Assembly (NCBI GenBank): GCA_034401135.1
Contig: JAWZSP010000003.1
Span: forward strand, 5,518,001 to 5,582,000
Origin: Volutella citrinella
Taxonomy: Eukaryota > Ascomycota > Sordariomycetes > Hypocreales > Nectriaceae
Length of the DNA stretch: 64,000 bases
Direction: 5' to 3'
Under the pieces are notes generated by a model that worked only from the letters and a program-made list of their open reading frames with translations, ran no database searches and had not been told where the DNA came from. Positions 31,038 through 40,937 of the stretch are shown in pieces. The translations under genes were made by a program, and so were the position numbers. The stretch's first letter is position 1, and the number at the start of each line of letters is the position of its first letter.

Positions 31038-32264
31038 ATGGCCACCACCCAGTCTGCCCTCACCATCGACACCGTACTCCCTCCTCTCAGCGACTCCTGC
31101 CCCTCGTCGCCTTCTTCGTCTTCATCAGAAGCATCATCACCTCCCCCCCTCCTTCTCCCTCCCCCGAAAAGGCCCGCCCCACCATGGACCGCCGCAACGC
31201 CGCTCAAGATGCTGTTCGCCAGTGCCTGTCCGACCCTCTCCTCGCACCCGTTACGGCGCTCATGAAGGACGTGTTGATGCCTCTGGCCAAGGGTTCCCAA
31301 CGCTACGTCGATCTGAAGGCTCTCAACCAGCGCCACGCCGGCCGCTACACCTTCTCCTTCCAATGGCTCGACTTCCGCTCTGGCCAGGTCATCGACAGGG
31401 AAGGCAAACCCGCTCCCGTCGACATTTTCTTCCGCCCAGTGCACCACTCCAAGATGAACGCCTGGCTCGCAAAGAGCAACCCATTCAAGCACCAAGGCGA
31501 AACTTCTACCCCAACGACTCGGGATACACTCGTGACAGCTTTGCTGGCCTGGCGGCCGACTTCTTCCTCGGTACAATGGACACTCACCTCCGTCACGGGC
31601 ATGCCGGGACTGGCGGCGAGGAAAACCTAGGTGCCATGTACGCCAATACGAAATGGGGCCCTGTTTTGTATGTTGCTATAACTCTTGCGGCCCATACGGC
31701 CAATGTCCCGTTGTGTTTCTTTCGCGAACATACCTCTGCACGGCAGTCACCCACCATCCCGACTCATCTATCAGCAGCAACACGATTATCTTGGCTGGAC
31801 AGTCAAATACATCTATCGGAGATCCCTGAAAAACTCCATTGTCGAATCGACCCATGAACAGGACCCGAACCTGCCGCACACTGTCGCGTTAGTTACCGAA
31901 TCTGTTCATCTCAAGGAGGGCCTTCTCTGCACAAGCGAGATAACGGCTCTGCTATACCTTGCCCTCAATGCAAGCATGAAGGCTACCAACAAACCCCATG
32001 CCGTATACCCGGTGCGGCCCCGTTCTCACTCCCCATCTAGAGTGTGCCTCAGCTTAGCTAACACCATCATGTGTAGGTATGGTAGTCACCGCATCGTGTG
32101 ACACAGTTCGCATCTCACAGGCCATCTGGAATGTGAAGACAGGCGCGGTCCAGATTCGCATGACACCCATCATTGAGTTTCCCGATGGACTACGTAATAG
32201 GTGGGCAGACTATCTTACCTTACTGGGCTGGATTCTTAGCGACCCCAGCGGAAGAACTAGATAA
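31038..32264 (+). pseudogene. Conserved fungal hypothetical protein, broken by two frame losses
   Basis: A start in good context lies at 31038 (CCACCATGGCC, MATTQSALTIDTVLPPL). The frame shifts by one base in a C-rich run near 31,140-31,170. It then continues as EKARPTMDRRNAAQDAVRQC through KSNPFKHQG at about 31,500. There it shifts again, where ACTTC seems to stand for ACTTTC. The next piece reads NFYPNDSGYTRDSFAGLAADFF. A normal 79-bp intron (31668-31746) is in phase and is followed by IYQQQHDYLGWTVKY and LLCTSEITALLYLALNASMK. A last exon ends LLGWILSDPSGRTR; its acceptor is uncertain. The protein looks globular and conserved, but I do not know its function. The breaks may be sequencing errors, in which case this is an intact gene of roughly 340 aa. 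Confidence 0.6.
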
Positions 32265-32541
32265 TCGGGCCCCGTCTTTGGCGTTTAGGATGATAGTGCT
32301 TAGCGCGGTCCAACGTTCAAGATGATACATAAAGTCAGTGCCTATTAACTCTCTTGACCAATCTCCCGACCAGCGTAATTCCCGCAACCAAGCGCACGCT
32401 CTTGTCACAGTGCCTTAGCACGGGTTCTAACACTTGCAGTGTCCCACTCTATATTTAATACAAATCGTCTATATTTAGTAAACTATGAAATCAGATACAC
32501 AAGGAAATAACGACACCCTCCTCGACGACGTACTGCCAAAC

Positions 32542-34449
32542 CTACCAAGTATATGTGTAGGCCAACCCTTCAGTTACTGTCATGCCCAGACTGCTCCGCG
32601 GTGTCTTGGCCACTTGTACCGCACGAATCTGCCTTGTCATTTCTTTCATGCTCCATGTCCCCGCATCCTCAGCTCTGACCTTCGTCCACTCAGCTTCAAC
32701 TTCAAGTTGATCCAAACGGTCCTCTTCCTCTTTCATGATCTTATCAATCACACTAGACCATCGATCTACTATGTCTCTGTCCCACAAGTGACCCTTGCGC
32801 CCCTTGAAAAGTCCGTCTGCGATTTCATCCCAGACACCCTTTATCCCACCGGCTTCCCTGTAAGGCTGGGCTGAGCTGAATTTCTGCCAGAGCTCAAAAG
32901 CATACCTAGCAGCCTCTGCCTCCATTTGGAACCATTCCCGATGGCTCGCGCGACATTTTGTGCACTTGTCCTTGTACTTTCGTCTCTCGTTGTGAAGCGT
33001 TGCATGAATGAGACCTTCCATCCTCTTTGCCGCACACGGCATATAATACGCAAATTCCATTCTGGCCTTGTAGAGACAGCTCTTCTCCTGCTCCATTATT
33101 CTGTCCAGCTTGGGATCCTCGGGGCCGACGACCCAGATTGTGCGATCATTCCGGGCTTTCCTCGAGTAGTGCTTCGAGAATCCGATTTTGACGTGGCCAG
33201 GAGTCGATAGATCAGTGAAGCAGTAAACATACCCAGGTTCTACATCTTCGTTGTGTTTCACTAGCAACCTTTTGACATCCTTGACCGTTTTCGGACTCGT
33301 TTTCCCGAACTGAATCAGATTGGAAGATACCTTGTCATTGTCATCATGTTCCTCGGGCTCCTTGCTTTTGCCATTCCTCTGCTGGCAGTTTGACGAGATG
33401 CTGAGATGCTCCATGGGCAATAGCAATGTATCATGTTCCTCAGGCTCCTTGCTTTTGCCATTCCTCCGCGGGCAGTTTGACGAGATGCTGAGATGTTCCA
33501 TGCCCAATCCATCGACCAGGTCATCAACCATGGTATTTCGTAATCCCCTACCCTTTGATAGGCTGTCATCTGCTTTGTCGGGGTTTCTTTCGGGCGTCAA
33601 TCGAGTTTGAGAATGTGCCACCGGGCCCGTCACTTCCGAGTACTCGGTGGCTGCGGTGTCGGTAGGCGATGGGTCACCATGAAGTGAATCAGAACTGTCC
33701 GAACCCCCCGCCCTGGAACTCTTCGAAGAGTCCAGGCCACTGATCGATGACGAAGCCTTTCGATTCATTGCCGCGCCTACCTTTGTCGGTCTTGTGTACT
33801 TGTCTGGTACCGCACCGTAGGACGTCTCCCCATCTTGCCAACGCCGAGTATCTCCTTCCGTCATGCGTTGCCCTTGAAGTCCATCCAAGGGCCCCATTTC
33901 GGCATTTTTGGTCGTTTCATCCTTGGAAGAGCACATGAACTCGTCGTTGATCTCTGTGGGCCTGGGGTCATCATCAGGCGAGTTCTCTGACGCGTCGGCA
34001 CGGCGGCTACTAGTAGTTGATCGGCTCGTTTCGGCATCAATGCGCGCATGCTTCTCCATATCCTCTTGCACGAAATGTTTCCAAACTCCAAGTATCGTCT
34101 CGGAAATACCGTCAATACGTTCATCTTGATCCAAATGCCCATCTCTCCTATGAGCACTACATCGTAGCAGTTCCTCCAAACTCGAAACGCGTTCCGTAAA
34201 AAGAGCGCTCGATTCTCCGTCAAGATTGATCGAATCCTGATTGATGATGAGAAGCCCCGCGATCAAGGAAGTCGCTTGCTCGATTTTGTTGATTTGGTTG
34301 GTAGTCTTGGGGGATCGATATTTAGACGAGCACGGCGATTTGTCAAAATTCGGCACCGAACATGCAAGGCTTTTCTTGCTTCCCACCCCAGGTAACATCA
34401 GTTTCTCATGTATTCTGCTTTGCAGTTGGTCCTCTCGGGACAGTGACAT
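32542..34449 (-). CDS. T5orf172-domain (GIY-YIG-like) protein
   Basis: Intronless frame; the ATG at 34447-34449 (MSLSREDQLQ) gives 635 aa. The frame is open further upstream, to a non-ATG codon at 34686. Residues about 100-380 are polar and Ser/Asp-rich, probably disordered. A T5orf172-type domain (PF10544, a GIY-YIG nuclease relative) covers about 404-516. It begins GYVYCFTDLSTPGHVKIGFSK, where GYVY and KIG correspond to the GIY-YIG core strands. It continues to KCTKCRASHREWF with paired cysteines. The C-terminal 100 residues contain a charged helix (IMKEEEDRLDQLEVEAEW). In fungi such proteins are common and largely uncharacterised; DNA binding or nicking is inferred from the fold. A 72-bp direct repeat lies inside the gene (see the repeat entry). 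Confidence 0.85.
   Translation of the reverse strand: MSLSREDQLQSRIHEKLMLPGVGSKKSLACSVPNFDKSPCSSKYRSPKTTNQINKIEQATSLIAGLLIINQDSINLDGESSALFTERVSSLEELLRCSAHRRDGHLDQDERIDGISETILGVWKHFVQEDMEKHARIDAETSRSTTSSRRADASENSPDDDPRPTEINDEFMCSSKDETTKNAEMGPLDGLQGQRMTEGDTRRWQDGETSYGAVPDKYTRPTKVGAAMNRKASSSISGLDSSKSSRAGGSDSSDSLHGDPSPTDTAATEYSEVTGPVAHSQTRLTPERNPDKADDSLSKGRGLRNTMVDDLVDGLGMEHLSISSNCPRRNGKSKEPEEHDTLLLPMEHLSISSNCQQRNGKSKEPEEHDDNDKVSSNLIQFGKTSPKTVKDVKRLLVKHNEDVEPGYVYCFTDLSTPGHVKIGFSKHYSRKARNDRTIWVVGPEDPKLDRIMEQEKSCLYKARMEFAYYMPCAAKRMEGLIHATLHNERRKYKDKCTKCRASHREWFQMEAEAARYAFELWQKFSSAQPYREAGGIKGVWDEIADGLFKGRKGHLWDRDIVDRWSSVIDKIMKEEEDRLDQLEVEAEWTKVRAEDAGTWSMKEMTRQIRAVQVAKTPRSSLGMTVTEGLAYTYTW
33344..33502. 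repeat. In-frame tandem duplication, two 72-bp copies 15 bp apart
   Basis: Copies 33344-33415 and 33431-33502 differ at only a few positions. They encode two copies of a 24-residue unit starting MEHLSISSNC and ending SKEPEEHD in the disordered part of the T5orf172 protein. Confidence 0.9.
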
Positions 34450-36490
34450 GATTGGTTCTGTCTCGAGGGTCGGTTGGTCGGGCGAAGAAGGGGTCGAAAG
34501 GCAGCAAATGCGGTGAAGACGGTAGACAGCAAAAGAATTGGCACAAATGCCAGGGCTGCAGACAGGTGTCTCACCTAAATCGACTTCGTAAAGAGGGGGC
34601 TGGAGAGAGCTGAATGGATGTGTTGCTACAATTCTGTGAGGCGCAGTAGCCGCCATACCCTGGCAAAAGGCGGAGCTCTGTCGCAAGGCAAACTCTCTAA
34701 GACATATCTGGCTTGGGTATCGGGCGTCATAAGTTGATACAGCTCGGGGGAGCCTTGTCTTCCTGCCCTGTACTGCCCTGTGCTACCCTGGGTTGGGCTG
34801 CAGCTTCTTGGCCGCTTTCGTTTCCTTTTGCATCGGGGCCGCCGGGATTTTCGACCCGGCAGGGATTCGGACCATCGTGTTGGTTCGCAAACCAGCCAGC
34901 TGATGTCTCAAGCCCTGTCGGCTGTTGGTTCTACCCGGTCAGCCACCGAGCATATTTTACTCGTAGGGTTGCATCGACGCAGGTAAACGGCCTGTGAGTG
35001 CTCAATTGGCATCGTGAGAGGGGTCGGCAACAGATATCGCGCAATTCTTGGCCCGCATATTCGCCTTCCGCATCCAGCCACCCCCTTTTAATTCCCTTGT
35101 ATTGCGCTGCATTGCGCGCCCACTTGCTTGCCGCTTCTTAGGATGCCCATTTCTGCAAATACTCGTCGCGAGGGCCGATGTCCGAGCTTGTCAAAGGATG
35201 ATGGCAAGCTGTTGTCCGACTATGTGTTCCCAGTTGACAAGGCCATGAAGCTCAGCTCACCAGTTCTCCAAGGCGCCGCTCGCACAGCCCTTGACCATGT
35301 ACAATTTGTACAGGGACCCATGGCGCTTGGGTAAAAACCTTGATTCGTTCTGATGTATCCGATGGACCTTAGTCTCCAGCCCACGACTCGCTTCATCTCT
35401 TCATCTTTGGCGGAAGTGAGCTGTGAGCATGTCGAGTTGATGCGGTTGGCTAGAAACGTTTATCAGTCCTTCAGGTTTCCAGAGGAGATTTAGAAGCTGC
35501 CAAGGAGAGGCAACCGTATTTCTGCTGTTGCTGAAATCAATGTGACCGCACACATTACTTGTCTGCTGTTGATGGACCTTCTATGCCACCCTTACTTCTT
35601 CCAAGCCGCGTCTCGCCCACCCTGGACACAGCTTCGTGCTAGAAATACATGGCAACGAGTACGCCCTGGTTACCAGCCAAAAGTCCGACCACTTCAAACT
35701 GCGGTATTAGACACACTCGCAGCTTGACGAAAGCTCCAAGGCGCAGACCGAAGAGGAAGGATGAAACCTCACCCTTTGAACACCAGAAAACTGTCGCAAC
35801 AAATTTATCACAGGTATGTCGTCCTCCAGCACCCAAAACCTCTCTGGCGGCAATCAATTATCCCCTGCAGAAACCTGCTGTAGGGTGGTCGACCTTGAGA
35901 AAAAATAGCGAAAAATAGTATAACCTTTAGCAAGAGAACCTCGCAAAATAAACAAAATCTAAATTAACTCTTAGTCTAATTAGATAGAAAGAAAGGAGTT
36001 CTTAAATAAGAAAAGATTAAAGAAGGAGGACAATTCTTATTAATCTAAAGCACTGAGCGAACCCGTCCCTTTTAAGCTACTGACCCAAACGCCCCAATTG
36101 CCAGCGCCACGCACCACTAATATGATCCAGCCGCTACACAGTAGGAATTACCTAAAAGTCGCCCTTATAATAAAACGAGCTAGAGAGTAAAACTATATTT
36201 AATTAATTCTCTTAAGGCCTACCTAGGATCTTAATAGATTCACTTAACTTAGTGCTCACCCGCTTTTTCTTAATATAGGTTTTTGTAATTTAATAGCTTC
36301 CTTAACTGATCCTCCCCCACTCATAACCTTACCCTATAGAGTTCATCGTGAAAGTACGTAAATAGTTGGCAGAACCCAACTAAAGGAAACAACCGGAAAT
36401 TGGACAATAAATCCCGTGAATCTCGCTAGCCCATAATTCTCATTCCCCCAAACTCCAGAATGCAACCTCACTTGGGTTAACCCTCAGGGC
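34450..36490. other. Gene-free stretch with AT-rich island
   Basis: 34,450-35,900 has ordinary composition and no recognisable gene. 35,920-36,330 is strongly AT-rich with many TTAA and TAATTA words, typical of a RIP-degraded repeat. Confidence 0.5.
35920..36330. repeat. AT-rich, RIP-like degraded repeat
   Basis: About 400 bp rich in TA, AA and TT steps, embedded in GC-richer DNA. No frame is preserved, so the parent element cannot be named. Confidence 0.5.
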
Positions 36491-38300
36491 TCAAGGCTCC
36501 TTGAGCCTGCACTTGCCCGACGCCGGCCTCCAGTTACTCATGGCCTCGGACTGTCTGTCGAAGAGACAGCCGTCGTAGCAAGCGTCATCACACTCCCCCT
36601 TGCCCCAGCCGCAGCCTACAATCTTTAGACACTGCGAGTCCGCCTGCTTGAACTTGATGTTGGTGATGCACGCCGGGTAGCTGGTGCTCGAGGCCAGCTC
36701 CCACAGCTGCCCCGGGCTCAACTCTCCCCCGTGCTGCGTGTTACACTCCTTGATATTCCTGTAGAGCTGCTCAATGTCGAAGCCATACGTGAACTCCAGC
36801 TTCTCCAGCTTCTCCCACTCGAGGCGCGGGTACGCCGACTGGCCCGCCCACTCGCGTGCCAGCGTGAAGCACTCGCCGTCGATCCAGCGGGCGCCGTACC
36901 AGTCGCAGTCCTTCTCCGCGTGATTCTTGTAGCTGACCAGGATGGCCTTGGTCGAGGCGAGCACCACGCCGACCAGGCGCTTCTTGTTGATGTCTGCCCA
37001 CTTGTCGAGAGCCGCATTGTAGTCGACCGAGCTCGGCTTCTCCAACCACGGCATCGCAAGGATGTTGGCGACCGGGTGCCAGTCGGGGCTTGCCTTCGGG
37101 ACCCCGGCCTTTTCCAGCTTGTCGACAACCTCGGACAGGTCGAGGCCACTTGACTCGTCTCCAAAGATGGTGGCTAGGAGGTTGACGGTGCCAGCCCTGG
37201 ACCGCGTGAAGCTTTGGCTGAGGTAGTTGGACGACTCCTGCCTCAGCTCCTCAATGTTCTTGATCGTCTCCAGGGCCACGTTGGTCGCGTAGGCAGCACC
37301 GGTGTTGAGCCCTCCGGAGGCCGCACCCACGAGGGATCCGAAGACGGCGCCGAGGGGGCCCAAGATGCCGACGAAGCCCTGGACAATAGAGAGCCCGCCA
37401 GCGGCGCTGTAAAGGGCCGTTGCGTCAATGTCGGAGTTGATGTCGTTTCTGAAATCGGCGACAACGGCGTCGATGTCGAGGTTGCCCAGCGTGGTGGTTT
37501 CATGGAGCGCTGTCCGCATGGCCTTGAACCTAGCATTGATGGCGGCCGCGACTTCCCTGATGTAGTAGAACTCCCGGGGGGTAAAGACCTTGCAGTCCTT
37601 GCTGACGCTACACCTCGTGCTCTCCATGGCGCCGCAGTCGGGGGCATTGGGCGTCCCGCGTTTCGAGGTGGTTTCGCGATCCATTGCGAGGAGCCAGTCG
37701 TTCGCTTCAAAATTGTTAGCTTCCTAGAAGACTCTTCCAAACTAAGTGCTTGCCTACCGCCGTTCTTGGCGAGGAATGATTGCAAGTACTGCGCCGCACC
37801 AGAGTCGATAAAGACTCCGGGCTTGGTCGGGTCGACGCACTCGTCGACTCGACCACCCTGCTCCCACCCTCCCAGGGGGTTGTTCGGGTAGACCGAATTC
37901 TGAAGAGTGTAGGTCTCGCCATCCAGGACCCAGCTGCCACCCCAAACTCCTTTGTTGTCGACGCATTGATCGATGATTTCGAGAAGGGCATCTGGACAAT
38001 GGGCTCGCGGCTTCGATTTGTCGGCTCGCTCCACGGTCCACACAATGTCTGTAATTGTTCTGCCATTAACGACTCTGTCCTCACCAGCACAGGTCATTAC
38101 TTACTACCGCTGTTGAAGCTGTTTTCTAGCTCCTTGCCGTCGGGTCTCCATCTGTCGCATGTGTTGTTCTTGATGTCCTGCTCGATGACGCCTCTGATTT
38201 GCGCAACGGTTGGGGTGGTTCCGATGCGCCGTTGGTTGTTACAGTCGGCAGCCAACACCGCGCTGGGTACCAGGAATAGGACCAGCCGTAGGGCCATCAT
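36491..38300 (-). CDS. Large cysteine-rich secreted protein of unknown function
   Basis: Exons 38300-38105, 38048-37758 and 37704-36491 give 566 aa. The first intron (56 bp, GTAAGT to TACAG) resolves what otherwise looks like a frame break; the second runs from GTAGGC to GAAG. The signal peptide is MMALRLVLFLVPSAVLA. The N-terminal part starts ADCNNQRRIG and has several Cys, with a Trp-rich segment (VWGGSWVLDGETYTLQN). The middle, near residue 260-295, is a Gly/Ala-rich hydrophobic stretch (AAGGLSIVQGFVGILGPLG, then VGAASGGLNTGAAY) that could insert in a membrane or form a helical hairpin. The C-terminal 90 residues hold at least nine Cys (GCGWGKGECDDACYDGC). I recognise no named family. The N-terminus resembles the small secreted protein at 22.7-23.2 kb. 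Extracellular action is the only safe inference. Confidence 0.75.
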
Positions 38301-38985
38301 GGTGTGAATGTTGTTCAGTAAGTATCCGAGAGTGTAAGCGTAAGGGTGTAGAGTAAGAGTGCGACAGCGAGGGTGTTAGTTGTTTGGGCCACTATTATAC
38401 GCAGGGGCAGCGGGACGGACTACTTTTATAACATGAGTGGTTGTCTGCCTACGGCTCCTGTACGCCTGTAGGCAGTGCAAGCCACCCCAGGGCCAAGGCT
38501 TCCGCTGGAATGCCGGGTTGAAACGCCAAGGCCGGCTCAAGATTGGCTTGCGAGTTACTGGCGAATTACTGCCCTTCACTAATCCGTTTCCCCCTGTAGG
38601 ACCCTAAAGAATGTGCCTTGGGCCCCCTGAGCGAGCGCTGCCAAGAACCGCCAACGGCCGGCCATTGGTCCCACGACAACGCCTGTCCCTACCCACACAG
38701 AACAAGCAATCACAGGGCATAGGGATGGATTCCAAGTGGAAAAAGCCAGGCGCTTGTTTCAGCTTTCCGCCGCTTGGCGCGCGGCGGTAAGCTGACTGGC
38801 TGACCAACCCTGCCTTGGACCGGACCAGTGAAGAAAGGTGATAATCGCCAGTACGGATAAAAGACCGGATATAACCAGGAGCGGAATGAGGCTTTTACAC
38901 AAGGCTCGATTCTATTTATTGAAAGCGATACAACATCAGCGGGGGGCATTTCCTCTTCGACACTTGACATGTCCTGTCAGAAATC
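38301..38985. other. Divergent intergenic region
   Basis: 685 bp between the secreted-protein gene and the MFS gene, holding both promoters. No other gene is seen. Confidence 0.45.
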
Positions 38986-40489
38986 ATGACAACCCCATCC
39001 CAAGACACCAGACTCGGCCGGACTCGGCCTGCCGCACCCCAAGCGCCTATAACGGATGGCCAGCAGGACGATGGAAACGCCCCAACCGGGCCCCTAGTTT
39101 CAGAGGCCGAGTTGGTGTCGAATTGGTTCGTTTGTGCCCATCTTCTCTAGCCTCTCCCTCCTCCTGTCGCTCACTCCCCCCCAGGATGTCTGTCATCATG
39201 GTCATCGCCTCCTTCGCCATCGTCTTCACATGCTGCGGCCTCAACTTCGCTTTCGGCGTCTACCAGTCCCTCTTTGAGCAGCTGGCCGCGCAGCCCAACA
39301 CGCCCTTCTCCGGCGCCTCGGCTGCAGAGATCAGCCTCATCGGGACATTCTCCATCTCGCTCATGACCATCGGTGCGCCTCTCGTCGTCGCCTGGGCCCA
39401 GCGATTCACGCCCCGCCGCGTCTCCTTTGCCGGCGGCGTCGTCTTCGGCGTCGCGCTCGTCCTCGCCAGCTTCGGCACGCAGCTCTGGCACTTCATCCTG
39501 ACACAGGGCATCCTCCTCGGCATCGGGACGTGCCTGTCCTACATGGTCGCCGTCACGGTCGCGCCAAGCTGGTTCACGGTCCGCCGCGGCCTCGCCATGG
39601 GCATCATCCTCTCCGGCACCGGCGTTGGTGGTCTGATCTGGGCACCAGCCTTGAGGGCCTGCAACGACGCCATCGGCTTCCGCAACACTCTACGCCTCAC
39701 CGGCGGCGTCTCTTTCCTACTCGTCTCCCTTGCCAGCACCGCAATGCGTTGGGAGCCAGTAACTGCTGGTCGCATCGCCGCCGTGAATGCCGCCCGCACG
39801 AGCCGCGTCGACGGCATCTTCAACGTGCCACTGATCGACTGGCGTGTCGCCCGCTCGCGCCGCTTCGTCGCCCAGGCCCTTGGCGGCATCTTCCAGGCGG
39901 CCGCCTACTACGCGCCCGTCTTCTTCTTTGCCTCGTACGCCCGGACCCTCGGCTACAGCAACACGGCCGGTGCCAACTTCATCGCCATCAGCAACGCCTG
40001 CAACGCGGTCGGCAAGATCGTCATTGGACACCTCGCCGACCGCTATGGAAGGCTCAACACCCTCCTTTTGACTACGCTGCTCAGCGGTGTTGTCACCCTC
40101 GGCCTTTGGCTGCCCTCGACGCTCAGTGGAATTACTCCAAGCTCCCGCGACCTCTTCATTGCGTTTACCGTCCTGTATGGCATCCCGCCAGTGCCTACGT
40201 TGCCCTCTTCCCCACCAGCCTCATCGAGCTGTTCGGTGTGGAAAACTTCGCCTCGGTGAACGGCGTCCTGTACATGGTCCGTGGCTGTGCAACCTTGGTC
40301 GGCACACCCATGGGCGGCATCATGATTCGAAGCTCGGGCAGTGTGCCGATTAGGTCAGGCGCCTACCAGGCCATGTCCACCATCGCTGGTTCGCTGATGT
40401 TTGCCGCGATGGCGGCCGTCTTCTGGGTAAGAATTGAGGCCATAGTTAGCCCTAGCAGTGGCAACCCAGCCTGGAAGCTCAAGCTCTAA
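38986..40489 (+). CDS. MFS transporter, monocarboxylate-porter-like, with one frame break
   Basis: Exon 1 is 38986-39125 (cytosolic tail MTTPSQDTRLGRTR). A 59-bp intron with GTTCGT donor leads to exon 2 at 39185 (MSVIMVIASFAIVFTCCGLN). About 12 membrane segments follow with MCT-family features: FGVYQSLFEQL, a long loop in the centre, GKIVIGHLADRYGR. At about 40,185 the frame shifts by one base: after FTVLYG the family sequence resumes in another frame as SAYVALFPTSLIELFGVENF and runs to the stop at 40487-40489. One extra C in ATCCCGCC would restore a 481-aa protein. Relatives move monocarboxylates, riboflavin or similar solutes. The break is either a recent mutation or an assembly error. Confidence 0.82.
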
Positions 40490-40937
40490 GCTGTTGCCAG
40501 AAGTCGCTGATGATCTGAAGCAAATGCCCCGCCAGGAAGTTGATCAGGTGGGTGGCGAGCAGGCCGATCAACTGCTGCCTCAAGAGAGAGTCCTGTTTGG
40601 AACCAAGGCCCGAAGCCACGCTCACCGCGCAATGACCTTGTTGGGCTGCACACCCAATAACGAGAGCCGGGAAGAGGATATTCCTCCTACGGTTCTAGAA
40701 GAGGCATCCGAACTCTCCCTTCATAAGGGTAACAGGGCTCGAGCAAGACTCTAAGGGCTCAGGATGAATAGGGTATCTTGAAAGGAATGATTGAGAAGAA
40801 AAAAGCCCTTAGTATATTCAAGCACCAAGCAAGCCTATCTTTAAACTAAAGGCCACTTAGACGCAACTAATCATGCCAATCCTGACTGACCACCTCGACA
40901 CAGGGGCATATAAACAACGAGAGAAAACTTGCACAAC
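40490..40937. other. Convergent intergenic region
   Basis: 448 bp between the stops of the MFS and ABC genes. An open frame at 40458-40754 has no supporting feature. Confidence 0.45.

Noticed and set aside
34838..34920. tRNA-like sequence on the minus strand (GGTCCGAATCC resembling a T-arm)
   Set aside because: The T-loop consensus has a mismatch and I could not pair the acceptor ends or find a proper A box.
38050..38105. Frameshift in the 566-aa secreted protein gene
   Set aside because: A 56-bp intron with GTAAGT donor and TACAG acceptor restores the frame, so no break is needed.
36491..38300. Calling the 566-aa protein a pore-forming toxin
   Set aside because: Only a hydrophobic glycine-rich stretch and signal peptide support it; no toxin family is recognised.
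39530..40489. Separate 319-aa gene at the 3' half of the MFS gene
   Set aside because: Its first two thirds are a shadow of the transporter frame; only the last third, from about 40,190, carries transporter sequence, which is explained by one frame break.
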